Shown here piece by piece: positions 17,736 through 25,022 of a stretch of 64,000 nt of DNA. The notes beneath the pieces are model-generated. The model searched no databases. It saw only the letters and a list, made by a program, of their open reading frames with translations, and was not told where the DNA came from. The stretch spans positions 1-64,000 of the forward strand of contig JAGBEI010000009.1 of assembly GCA_017937065.1 (NCBI GenBank), given 5' to 3'. Every line of letters begins with the position of its first letter. The stretch's first letter is position 1. The DNA is from Clostridia bacterium. GTDB lineage: Bacteria > Bacillota > Clostridia > Oscillospirales > QAKW01. The position numbers and the translations under genes were made by a program.

Positions 17736-17888
17736 ATGAAATGCACTCTTAAGGACAGCAAAAAAGTTATGAATGAAACTTTACGCCACTTAGAGCAAAA
17801 ACGAATTGCCGTTGAGCAAAATATTTAGGCGCTATATGAAACCTTGAAAAAAGAAATCAACGAACATTCAAAGATATGTTGTATCTAA
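17736..17888 (+). pseudogene. Small ORF interrupted by an in-frame amber codon
   Basis: The ATG at 17736 after AGGA gives 30 codons (MKCTLKDSKKVMNETLRHLE...), then TAG at 17826. The same frame continues for 19 more codons (ALYETLKKEINEHSK...) to TAA at 17886. Continuity of helical, charged composition on both sides suggests one about 50-residue protein that acquired a stop, or a short functional 30-residue peptide. I do not recognise it. Confidence 0.4.
17742..17758 (+). repeat. Left copy of a 17-bp inverted repeat
   Basis: The sequence TGCACTCTTAAGGACAG matches, inverted and with one mismatch, the segment at 19000-19016. The pair brackets about 1.27 kb holding one membrane-protein gene. Confidence 0.6.
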
Positions 17889-17895
17889 TATAAGC

Positions 17896-17935
17896 AAAAA
17901 AGAAATGAGGGCTTTGTTTTCCCTCATTTCTTTTT
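17896..17935. terminator. Bidirectional intrinsic terminator closing the lysis operon
   Basis: Stem AAAAAAGAAATGAGGG pairs with CCCTCATTTCTTTTT around a 9-base loop. It has A/T tracts on both sides, so it can end the rightward lysis transcript and the leftward membrane-protein transcript. Confidence 0.85.
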
Positions 17936-18641
17936 AATAGTTTGGCATTTGTTCGTATTCGGTAACGGTGCTTTCGTAATAGTCTAATGCATCTGTTACC
18001 TGCTTTGAGGTCAATCCTAAATGCTTTAACCACTTTTTATATTCAGAATATTGTTCTTCTTTTTCATTATTATCATTTTCGTAAGTATCTTTAATTTGTG
18101 CCCATTCATCATTTGTATTGCTGTTTTTCCAAGAATACCTTTTTCCAATCAATGAGTTAGTGATTTTTTGAAAACAAATTTCGAATTCGGAATCATAAAC
18201 AAAAATATATCTTGTTGTATATGTACTTGTTGTATATGTACGTGTCATTTCGGAAGCTTTAAAATTATATCCATTTTCCTCTAAATAAGAAATAACTTGC
18301 CAATCAGAATATGCAGAAACATCTTCATCAAATGATACATCGCCGGTAATCGAACGATTAATCGTAGGAGTTAATACAATAGAAGTAATTGCAATGGTAA
18401 ATACAATTAAAGAAACAACTAATTTTGCCAAGTTTTTATTATCCCTTGAGTACTTATAACACCAAACACAAAAAACAATCAATGAAACTATTAGTGCCAT
18501 CAAAGCAAATACCGGTATTATAATTGTAGACGGGTAATTCATAGTATCCAATTCCCAAAGAAAAGCAACTATAAAAAATAAACTTATAAAAGAAATTATA
18601 GATACAATAACAGTGACGACAATTTTAATCCAATTTTTCAT
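17934..18641 (-). CDS. Membrane protein of the prophage accessory region
   Basis: I place the start at 18641 (235 aa), where GTGGGGGAA precedes an ATG; a longer frame exists but lacks a signal. Three hydrophobic helices lie at about residues 7-27, 34-54 and 72-91, followed by a C-terminal extracytoplasmic or soluble part rich in D, E, Y and T. No family is recognised. It is more AT-rich than the structural genes. Such right-end accessory genes of prophages often give the host phage exclusion or altered surface traits; that role is inferred only. Confidence 0.65.
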   Translation of the reverse strand: MKNWIKIVVTVIVSIISFISLFFIVAFLWELDTMNYPSTIIIPVFALMALIVSLIVFCVWCYKYSRDNKNLAKLVVSLIVFTIAITSIVLTPTINRSITGDVSFDEDVSAYSDWQVISYLEENGYNFKASEMTRTYTTSTYTTRYIFVYDSEFEICFQKITNSLIGKRYSWKNSNTNDEWAQIKDTYENDNNEKEEQYSEYKKWLKHLGLTSKQVTDALDYYESTVTEYEQMPNY

Positions 18642-18668
18642 TTTACATTCCCCCACATTATATAAAAA

Positions 18669-18694
18669 GTGTGTGCAATCGAAATCGCACACAC
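18669..18694. repeat. Perfect 8-bp hairpin upstream of the membrane-protein gene
   Basis: GTGTGTGC (18669-18676) and GCACACAC (18687-18694) flank a 10-base loop. It lies 28 bases upstream of the minus-strand gene start at 18641, so it could form part of its 5' leader or operator. Confidence 0.4.
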
Positions 18695-18717
18695 TGAAAA
18701 ATGCTCGACTTCGATTT

Positions 18718-18833
18718 GCTACCACACAAAACTCCACACTCCACACAGAAATGCGAAATAAGAAGTCAGCACTTTTACCTAAGTAAAATGCCCACTTCCG
18801 TGTGGAAAATACATTTTGGAGTTTTATGTGGTG
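18718..18833. repeat. Long imperfect palindrome (about 115 bp)
   Basis: ACCACACAAAACTCCA (18721-18736) recurs as its inverted copy TGGAGTTTTATGTGGT at 18818-18833. Inside it, CCACAC (18741-18746) faces GTGTGG (18800-18805), and CACTTTTAC faces GTAAAATG around a CTAA centre near 18781. A transcript could fold as one long hairpin. It lies in the gene-free 18642-19131 stretch. It resembles a MITE-like element or structured RNA; neither is shown. Confidence 0.55.
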
Positions 18834-18960
18834 CTTTTATTATATCACTATTTAATTTTATTGTAAAGTACCGCTTTAAGTTTGTCGCATACTCTAACAA
18901 GCAGGGAAAATGTACGTTATTTTCCAAAATCTTTAGGATATCCTAAAACCTTATATAACA

Positions 18961-18992
18961 AAAAGCAGAAACGAGAAATCGTTTCTGCTTTT
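18961..18992. terminator. Bidirectional intrinsic terminator
   Basis: A perfect 14-bp stem (AAAAGCAGAAACGA / TCGTTTCTGCTTTT) has a GAAA loop and T tracts on both strands. It can end the leftward ImmA-like transcript. Confidence 0.85.
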
Positions 18993-18999
18993 TAAATAA

Positions 19000-19016
19000 C
19001 TGTCCTTAAGAGTACA
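19000..19016 (-). repeat. Right copy of the 17-bp inverted repeat
   Basis: CTGTCCTTAAGAGTACA is the inverse of the segment at 17742-17758 with one mismatch. Confidence 0.6.
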
Positions 19017-19131
19017 ACTCTTACGCCATGCTTTTTTATTTTGCTAAAATAATACTCTATGTATCGCAGAAAATGAAGAATGTTTGCTGAATAATTGTAA
19101 ACGGCAGTAATTTTCTCGGCGGTTTCGACAT

Positions 19132-19875
19132 TTAATCAAATTCGGGCAAACCGTAATTTTTCAGCATATATTCCTTTGCTTGGATTGTCCGGCATTCCTC
19201 ACAGCACTTCGCTTTTTTGCTTTGTTCAATGCTACCTTCTTTTACATTGTCTCTATATGCCAAATAACTGCACAGACGATATAAGTGATATTCGTCGCTG
19301 TCTTCGGTATAATATACCGTTTTTGAGTTAAGTCCCGTTTTACCTTCATCAGCTTCAGTCAGTATCCTTTTTATGTAATCCGTGGAGACAGTTACAGCTC
19401 CGCCCGTATCTTGACTTTTAAATTTCTGAACAGTTGCAGCGGCAAACATAACTATTAAGATAACCGAAAGCAAATAAATACCGTGTCTGCAAAGCCTGTT
19501 TACGGCAGACACAGTAAAGTAAAACATATTCGCCTGCCATTCTTTCCATGTAGATGTATTATGTATTAATTCATTACCGCAAGCAGTATGTTCAAGATAA
19601 ATGTGACCTTCTTCGTGCAGGAGTAATATTATTTTATCCCTGTCAGTTAAATTGCTTTTTATAAATATATATTTTGAGGAATTACCAATATAAGTAAAGC
19701 AATTATAGTATTTTATGATTTCGGTGAGTTGCAGTTCTTTAATTAAAGTATCTTCAAATGAAGAGAATTCTATAACATCGAAACCTTGACTTTTTAATAA
19801 GTTATAGCAGCTTTTTAATGTTATTTCTTTTTTGTAAAATTTGCTCTCAATAAGAAATTTAATAGACCTTTTCAT
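19132..19875 (-). CDS. ImmA/IrrE-like metallopeptidase with membrane helix and C-terminal Zn-binding domain
   Basis: The product has 247 residues. The zinc motif LLHEEGHIYLEH lies near residue 86, and the third ligand is probably Glu in EWQANMFYF near 112. This is the ImmA/IrrE family, which cleaves phage or ICE repressors. A membrane helix follows (about 133-152, YLLSVILIVMFAAATV). The C-terminus has VYYTEDSDEYHLYRLCSYL...CCEEC (about 188-232), which resembles the YHxxxC...CxxC zinc-binding module often found at the C-termini of phage and surface proteins. No adjacent repressor is visible in the window. The start at 19875 follows GGGGG. Confidence 0.75.
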   Translation of the reverse strand: MKRSIKFLIESKFYKKEITLKSCYNLLKSQGFDVIEFSSFEDTLIKELQLTEIIKYYNCFTYIGNSSKYIFIKSNLTDRDKIILLLHEEGHIYLEHTACGNELIHNTSTWKEWQANMFYFTVSAVNRLCRHGIYLLSVILIVMFAAATVQKFKSQDTGGAVTVSTDYIKRILTEADEGKTGLNSKTVYYTEDSDEYHLYRLCSYLAYRDNVKEGSIEQSKKAKCCEECRTIQAKEYMLKNYGLPEFD

Positions 19876-20081
19876 TTTTAACCCCCAAAATGTTTGATGA
19901 TATGAGCTTAACTCTGAAAAGGTTATATTTCTACTGGTAAAATTTGGCGGACTGAATTATAGAGCTTAGAAATTTATAGTATATGCTTTGCCATATCTAA
20001 TTTTACTACACGATTTTTACACGATTTACATGACTATGTTCACCGATTTTGACCTTTGTTCAACACTGCTAAAAATGGCGA

Positions 20082-20125
20082 AATCCCTTGTATACGCTTG
20101 GTTTCCCAAGCGTATACAAGGGATT
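20082..20125. repeat. 20-bp perfect palindromic hairpin just 3' of ssrA
   Basis: AATCCCTTGTATACGCTTGG (20082-20101) and its exact inverse (20106-20125) flank a 4-base loop, 6 bases from the tmRNA 3' CCA. It could terminate ssrA transcription, although no T run directly follows on the minus strand. Alternatively it may be a recombinase-related arm at the prophage junction. Confidence 0.75.
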
Positions 20126-20131
20126 GTCTGT

Positions 20132-20478
20132 TGGTGTAGGCGAGGGGAGTTGAACCCCTGTCCGAAAACTTTGTTGCATCGCTTTCTACGGATATAGCTT
20201 TATATTTGCATTCCCTCCAAACGCCGTCATAAAGCAAACTGCGTTTTTCGGTAGCTTCATATTACAGACAGCCGCGCAAAGCTTTGCGGTATCCGTTCAC
20301 CACTGAATGTGACACCCTCCTGCGCCCGTGGTCCCTCGCATTCGGATGACGCCGCTTAAGCAGCGTAAGCTAATTTATTATTGTTAGCGTTTAATTTTAA
20401 ATTGCACATTTTAAAGCGGTTGTGCGCCGCTATCCGCTTACGGTGCCGTCCGGTCCCCGTCGAAACCATTGCGCCCAC
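20132..20478 (-). ncRNA. ssrA: Transfer-messenger RNA (tmRNA)
   Basis: The 347-nt RNA rescues stalled ribosomes with SmpB. The acceptor stem pairs GTGGGCG at the 5' end (20478) with CGCCTAC at the 3' end. The T arm GGTTCAACTCC and an encoded CCA (20134-20132) are present. The 5' D-like motif TGGTTTCGACGGGGA is typical. The tag reading frame at 20388-20356 encodes ANNNKLAYAA then TAA. The 3' end touches prophage DNA, as expected for the common ssrA attachment site. Confidence 0.95.
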
Positions 20479-20482
20479 ATAC

Positions 20483-20507
20483 AGTAAGGAATAACAATTT
20501 CCTTACT
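20483..20507 (-). other. Hairpin in the 5' leader of pre-tmRNA
   Basis: AGTAAGGAA and TTCCTTACT form a perfect 9-bp stem with a 7-base loop between the promoter and the mature tmRNA 5' end. It would be removed by RNase P. Confidence 0.6.
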
Positions 20508-20510
20508 TTA

Positions 20511-20539
20511 ATTATACGCTGCTTTGCTTAAAAAATCAA
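20511..20539 (-). promoter_or_regulatory. Sigma-A promoter of ssrA
   Basis: On the minus strand, TTGATT (-35, 20539-20534) and TATAAT (-10, 20516-20511) are separated by 17 bases. The predicted start is about 25 bases before mature tmRNA. Confidence 0.8.
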
Positions 20540-20575
20540 TAGCAGTCTTATCCTTTACAGCCTTTGACTGTAAAC

Positions 20576-21436
20576 TCAGTCAAGATATGCGCTTCTTGTG
20601 TCCTCTATCCAGTCGCAGACCTCTTTGAGCCAGTTTTTGAGTCTGTATGTCTCTTTGTTGGTAATCAGGTCTCCCGTTGCCTTTCCGTGCGTGCCCTTTT
20701 CGTAAATGTGCAGCTCAAAAGGAACGCCGTTTTTCTTGAGTGCAGTTGCAAACCGCAGTGTGCTGTCGCACGGTACGCCGGTGTCCTCAAACGTGCTCCA
20801 GATGAATGTGGGCGGCGTTGACTTGGATACCCGCCTGTCCAGACACAGATACTCCAGCATTTCACCGTTTTCGCGGTTTTCCTCTCCCAAAAGGTTGTTG
20901 AACGAGCCCTTGTGTATCATTTTTTCTCCGTCAAAATCGCTGATGATAACGGGATATGCTAAAATGAGACCGTCAGGCTTGAGTGCCTGTGTATTTTCGC
21001 CGAAGTACCCGCGCGCCTCTTTTCCGTTCCAAAGCGTGCCGACGGACGCTGCAAGGTGTCCGCCCGCCGAAAAACCGCAGACGTAGATTTTATCCCTGTC
21101 GGCGTGGTACTGCTCAGCCGTTTCGCGCAGGTATTTAACCGCCGTCAGCGCCTCCAAAAGCGCGACGGGAAAGACCGCCGGCTTTACGCTGTAATAGAGT
21201 ATCGCGGCGTTCATTCCGCGCGCTAAAAAGTGCATTGCAATAGGCTCCGCTTCCCGCTCCGATGTCATGGCGTACCCGCCGCCGGGAAGAATAAGCACCG
21301 TGGGACGGTCGGGCGTATATTTAACGTTCTCGTCGCAGTCGTTGGGAATAAGCAGCCTGAGCTTCGGCACATAATCAGTATGCGGCGCCGAAATCTTGGA
21401 ATAGTCAAGCTCGATGTCTTTTGTTTTATAAATCAT
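20576..21436 (-). CDS. Alpha/beta hydrolase, acetyl-xylan-esterase-like
   Basis: The protein has 286 residues from ATG 21436, which follows AAAGGAAA; a longer upstream frame overlaps smpB and lacks a signal. It is cytoplasmic (no signal peptide). The oxyanion motif LPGGGY is near residue 54, the nucleophile elbow CGFSAGG near 122, the acid is probably in STFEDTG, and the catalytic His is in KGTHG. This set belongs to the BD-FAE/acetyl esterase type, which removes acetyl or other acyl groups from sugars. The gene sits between smpB and ssrA, and may be cotranscribed with smpB (25-base gap). Confidence 0.8.
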   Translation of the reverse strand: MIYKTKDIELDYSKISAPHTDYVPKLRLLIPNDCDENVKYTPDRPTVLILPGGGYAMTSEREAEPIAMHFLARGMNAAILYYSVKPAVFPVALLEALTAVKYLRETAEQYHADRDKIYVCGFSAGGHLAASVGTLWNGKEARGYFGENTQALKPDGLILAYPVIISDFDGEKMIHKGSFNNLLGEENRENGEMLEYLCLDRRVSKSTPPTFIWSTFEDTGVPCDSTLRFATALKKNGVPFELHIYEKGTHGKATGDLITNKETYRLKNWLKEVCDWIEDTRSAYLD

Positions 21437-21461
21437 TTTAAAAATTTCCTTTCGGATATAA

Positions 21462-21926
21462 TCAATATCTGTTTCTGTCGCGCAGTGTTTTCTGTATGTC
21501 GCGGTCAGCCTGCTTTTTTGATTCCACGGCGCGTTTGTCGTACAGCTTTTTGCCGCGGCAAAGCCCAACCTCGACTTTAACTTTTGAGCCGGAAAAGTAT
21601 ACGGACAGCGGGATAAGCGACAGTCCGTCCTGCTTTACCTTGCCGAGCAGCGTCATGATTTCCCGCTTGTGCATGAGCAGCTTTTTGTGCCGCATCGGGT
21701 CGCGGTTAAAGACGTTGCCCTTTTCGTAAGGTGATATGTGCATGCCTCTGACAAACAGCTCGCCCTTGTCAATGCTGCAAAAGCTGTCTTTAAGATTGAC
21801 GTTTCCCGCACGCACTGACTTTACCTCGGTGCCGTACAGCTCAATGCCCGCCTCGTAGGTGCTTAAAATAAAATAGTCGAAATATGCTTTTTTGTTTTTG
21901 GAGATTGTTTTTATATGCTCTTTCAT
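21462..21926 (-). CDS. smpB: SsrA-binding protein SmpB
   Basis: The 154-residue protein has a normal length. It contains the OB-fold landmarks NKKAYFDYFI, YEAGIELYGTEVKS(V)RAG and a basic C-terminal tail (GKKLYDKRAVESKKQADRDI) that inserts into the ribosomal A site. It binds tmRNA and delivers it to stalled ribosomes. The gene lies about 1 kb from ssrA on the same strand, so both partners of trans-translation are neighbours. It starts within the ATGA overlap of the upstream gene. Confidence 0.95.
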   Translation of the reverse strand: MKEHIKTISKNKKAYFDYFILSTYEAGIELYGTEVKSVRAGNVNLKDSFCSIDKGELFVRGMHISPYEKGNVFNRDPMRHKKLLMHKREIMTLLGKVKQDGLSLIPLSVYFSGSKVKVEVGLCRGKKLYDKRAVESKKQADRDIQKTLRDRNRY

Positions 21927-22789
21927 CTGATGTCCTTGATAATGTTTTCGGGCGGCGTGTCCAAAAGCTCAGGATTGTTGAAAAGCGTTCGCATGTATTT
22001 CAGCGCGGACGCAAAATAAAATCCGTCGCATACCCGTTCATCCGTTACCACCGCGATGTCGATGTACCGCTTTGTTATCGGCTGACCGTTTTTGTCCAGC
22101 TCGTTTTCCCGCCGCTTTGCACCGTATGAAATAAACACCGGAATGTTGCCGAAATCATACAGATGATGATAAATCGGCGGTATTCCCAGCGAGCCCATAG
22201 AGGTGATGGCAAGCGAGGCGTGGAACGGGCTGATGTGCGTCAAAAACCGCGGCAGCAGTCCGAAATAGTCTATAAACCTTAAAAATCCTACCGTAAATCT
22301 CAGCATTACGCCGGGTATGTAGGTGAGAATGCGCGCCGTTGAGTCAAAGCTGCTCTCGCCGTTTCCGCTTTTGGCTTTGTTCTCCTCTATCAGCTTGTTG
22401 AAGTTGTGATAAATTGTCTCTGCGGTGTCGCCGGGGCTCATGTAAAACTTGATACATGTGTCGGGCGCTTCGAGGGTCATTTCCTTTTTTATTGTCATCA
22501 TGACCTCGATGTGGTCGCGCGTGTATATTTTCTGCCCGCGTATAAATCTGTTGATACCCGGCTTCTGCGACACGGTTCTTGCGTACACCGCAAGAAATAT
22601 GTGCAGCATGCCGAAGGAGGAAAGCCCCTCCTGCCTTTTTCGGCGGATGTATGCCTCCGCTTTTTCGATGTCAATGACGTCTTTTATATAATTCATGGAC
22701 GTGTTTCTCGTCTTCATGATATACGGCATAACGTATGACATGGGCGGCAGCGTTTTGACGCGGCGCCCCTCTTTTGGATATTTACTCAT
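21923..22789 (-). CDS. Lipoyl-less E2-type acyltransferase homologue (CAT-like fold)
   Basis: The 288-residue protein resembles the catalytic domain of 2-oxo acid dehydrogenase E2 enzymes (chloramphenicol acetyltransferase fold) without lipoyl or E1-binding domains. A hydrophobic stretch is at about 155-175. The catalytic signature DHRxxDG is seen as DERVCDG near residue 251, so the active His is replaced by Glu. The family occurs in many Clostridia with no established role. It is coupled to smpB by a 4-base overlap. It starts with ATG after GGGGGAA. Confidence 0.7.
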   Translation of the reverse strand: MSKYPKEGRRVKTLPPMSYVMPYIMKTRNTSMNYIKDVIDIEKAEAYIRRKRQEGLSSFGMLHIFLAVYARTVSQKPGINRFIRGQKIYTRDHIEVMMTIKKEMTLEAPDTCIKFYMSPGDTAETIYHNFNKLIEENKAKSGNGESSFDSTARILTYIPGVMLRFTVGFLRFIDYFGLLPRFLTHISPFHASLAITSMGSLGIPPIYHHLYDFGNIPVFISYGAKRRENELDKNGQPITKRYIDIAVVTDERVCDGFYFASALKYMRTLFNNPELLDTPPENIIKDIR

Positions 22790-22937
22790 AAATTTCCCCC
22801 AAAATCTGAATATAAACTAATTATATATATAATGATGTGATTTGTCAATCAAGTTACATTATTTGATTTTCGGCAGACAAATTATTCTAAAGTTTTCGCG
22901 CGCTGCATTAATTTTTTTTAAAAAACCGAAAAAGTGG

Positions 22938-22966
22938 TTGCAAAATCGGATATAATATTATACAAT
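22938..22966 (+). promoter_or_regulatory. Promoter of gap
   Basis: TTGCAA (-35, 22938-22943) and TACAAT (-10, 22961-22966) are separated by 17 bases, 40 bases upstream of the gap start. Confidence 0.7.
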
Positions 22967-23005
22967 AATCGTTGGAAAATTTTTATTTAAACGGAGGATA
23001 TAAAA

Positions 23006-24016
23006 ATGGTAAAAGTTGCTATCAATGGATTCGGAAGAATCGGCAGACTTGCTTTCAGACAGATGTTCGGCGCAGAGGGCTATGAGGTTGTCGCTATCAA
23101 CGACCTTACAAACCCCGCTATGCTTGCGCATCTTCTCAAGTATGACTCGGCTCAGGGCAGATATGCTCTTGCCGATAAGGTAGTTGCCGGTGAAGATTCC
23201 ATCACGGTTGACGGCAAGACAATTAAAATCTATGCCGAGAAGGACGCCAAGGATTTGCCCTGGGGTGAAATCGGCGTTGACGTTGTTTTGGAGTGTACGG
23301 GCTTCTACACCTCAAAGGCAAAGGCTCAGGCTCATATAGATGCGGGCGCTAAAAAGGTTGTTATCTCCGCTCCTGCCGGCAACGACCTGCCCACAGTTGT
23401 TTTCAGCGTTAATGAAAAGACGCTTACAAAGGACGACAAGATTATCTCTGCCGCTTCCTGTACTACAAACTGCCTTGCTCCCATGGCTAAGGCTCTCAAC
23501 GATTACGCAGCTATCCAGAGCGGTATCATGACAACCGTTCATGCCTTTACCGGCGACCAGATGGTTCTTGACGGTCCCCACAGAAAGGGTGACCTGCGCC
23601 GTGCACGCGCTGCTGCCGTAAATATCGTTCCCAACTCCACAGGTGCCGCAAAGGCTATCGGTCTTGTTATACCCGAACTTAACGGCAAGCTTATCGGTTC
23701 CGCTCAGCGTGTTCCCGTTCCGACCGGTTCAACAACAATTCTTGTTGCCGTTGTTAAGGGCAAGGACGTTACCGTTGACGGTATTAACGCCGCTATGAAG
23801 GCAGCGTCTTCCGCCTCATTCGGCTACACCGAGGAGCAGCTTGTATCCTCTGACGTTATCGGTATCACCTACGGCTCGCTCTTTGACGCCACTCAGACAA
23901 TGGTTACAAAGATTGACGACGATACCTATCAGGTACAGGTAGTATCCTGGTATGACAACGAGAACTCCTACACCAGCCAGATGGTAAGAACTATCAAATA
24001 CTTCGCTGAGATGTAA
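23006..24016 (+). CDS. gap: Glyceraldehyde-3-phosphate dehydrogenase, NAD-type
   Basis: The 336-residue enzyme catalyses the NAD-dependent phosphorylating oxidation of glyceraldehyde-3-phosphate in glycolysis. The Rossmann motif [16 protein letters not shown] starts at residue 4. Asp33 (in AINDLTN) favours NAD over NADP. The active-site [10 protein letters not shown] has Cys152, and the His motif lies in TVHAFTGDQ. The strong ribosome site (GGAGGA), own promoter and tight terminator suggest a highly expressed monocistronic gene. No pgk or tpi is adjacent. Confidence 0.97.
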   Translation: MVKVAINGFGRIGRLAFRQMFGAEGYEVVAINDLTNPAMLAHLLKYDSAQGRYALADKVVAGEDSITVDGKTIKIYAEKDAKDLPWGEIGVDVVLECTGFYTSKAKAQAHIDAGAKKVVISAPAGNDLPTVVFSVNEKTLTKDDKIISAASCTTNCLAPMAKALNDYAAIQSGIMTTVHAFTGDQMVLDGPHRKGDLRRARAAAVNIVPNSTGAAKAIGLVIPELNGKLIGSAQRVPVPTGSTTILVAVVKGKDVTVDGINAAMKAASSASFGYTEEQLVSSDVIGITYGSLFDATQTMVTKIDDDTYQVQVVSWYDNENSYTSQMVRTIKYFAEM

Positions 24017-24034
24017 TTTTTTCTCTGAATACTC

Positions 24035-24062
24035 AAAAGGCTCTGATTTTTCAGAGCCTTTT
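24035..24062 (+). terminator. Terminator of gap
   Basis: A perfect 12-bp stem (AAAAGGCTCTGA / TCAGAGCCTTTT) with a TTTT loop begins 18 bases after the gap stop codon. Confidence 0.9.
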
Positions 24063-24172
24063 GTTGCATTTTGGCGTCTGATGTGTTATCTTTAATATGT
24101 CACTTAACTGAAAAAGCACAGCCCCGTTAACAGTTAATGCAGTAACCCGATTTACGGAAAGGACGTCAGTCA

Positions 24173-24949
24173 ATGAAAATTTGTACCAAATGCGGAGCAT
24201 ATAATTCGGATGATCGAAAATTTTGCGTAGATTGCAGCGAAAAGCTGGGCAATGTGTTATCGGCGTCCGAGGAGCGGCAAATGCGCGATAACCTTAATAA
24301 AAGAATGGATGAAATGTATAACAGAAACGAGCCGCTTTATGTAAGTAAATTTGATAAAGCCATCGGTGCGGTATCTATTGCAGGTATTTTATGCAGCATA
24401 GTTTTATTGATAATAGGCAAAATCACTCAGCGCAGCTTTGAGCTTTTGTGGGCTGGAATTATAATTTTCCTGTTGGCGTGCGTTGAGGCGTTTATGCCTA
24501 AGGTTACATGGGCTGTCAGAAAGCTGAGGCTAAGGTTTTCCGTAAGTAATGCACGGATTGCCGAGCCAAGCCGGTTTTATATGTATTGCCGCAAGGCGGC
24601 GGTTGTATTTATGGCGGTGATGGGCATTGTGATACTTGCAACAAATTTACGTGATTTTAAGCATCCGCCGATTAGGCGGTATATTTCGGACATTGCAGCG
24701 ACGGAAAGTGTTGAAGCAGGCAGCAGTACAAGAGATTATATCAATGCCAACCCCGATAAATGGGAAAAAATTCTGAATGAAGGTGATTATACAATCGGAA
24801 TTTTTGTCTCCGAACTTGAAAAGGCAGACAGCACGGGGCTTGACGAGTGGCTTATGATGGAAGCTGTTACTGAAATATCGGGCATAAATGATATGTTTTA
24901 TACCAATAAGGATGACTTTTTGCTTGTGTACAGCACTTACGGATGGTAA
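24173..24949 (+). CDS. Zinc-ribbon membrane protein, unknown function
   Basis: The product has 258 residues. An N-terminal zinc ribbon (CTKCGAYNSDDRKFCVDC, residues 4-21) is followed by a helical segment. Three hydrophobic helices lie at about 63-83, 90-107 and 143-161, and a C-terminal soluble domain (about 165-258) follows. Such zinc_ribbon_2 plus TM proteins are common in Clostridia without assigned role. The 73-base gap to the next gene, also a multi-TM protein, suggests one operon. Confidence 0.7.
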   Translation: MKICTKCGAYNSDDRKFCVDCSEKLGNVLSASEERQMRDNLNKRMDEMYNRNEPLYVSKFDKAIGAVSIAGILCSIVLLIIGKITQRSFELLWAGIIIFLLACVEAFMPKVTWAVRKLRLRFSVSNARIAEPSRFYMYCRKAAVVFMAVMGIVILATNLRDFKHPPIRRYISDIAATESVEAGSSTRDYINANPDKWEKILNEGDYTIGIFVSELEKADSTGLDEWLMMEAVTEISGINDMFYTNKDDFLLVYSTYGW

Positions 24950-25022
24950 AAGCAAAAATCGTTTCGGTAAAGTGTTTGTGCACTGACCTGAGATAAACAT
25001 ATATATAAAAGGAGGGGTAACT

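Larger units (their letters stand above)
1..20131. mobile_element. Prophage, late half (siphovirus-like), right part only
   Basis: A continuous plus-strand run of structural genes (portal, minor capsid, scaffold, capsid, connectors, tail, tape measure, baseplate, receptor binding) leads into a holin and endolysin at 17.7 kb. A short minus-strand accessory segment follows, and the run ends at the 3' end of ssrA at 20132. The gene order matches temperate siphoviruses of Bacillota with Gp15-type tail chaperones. No terminase, integrase, repressor or replication genes are visible, so the element continues beyond the left edge. The right border at ssrA is inferred, because the other attachment site is outside the window. 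Confidence 0.85.

Noticed and set aside
19014-19131. Possible short coding remnant on the minus strand after the ImmA-like gene (YIEYYFSKIKK segment)
   Set aside because: It has no start codon or ribosome site, follows a stop codon in frame and resembles no family; kept only as a note.
20040-20237. Open frames overlapping the tmRNA 3' end
   Set aside because: The region is fully explained by the tmRNA gene and the adjacent palindrome.
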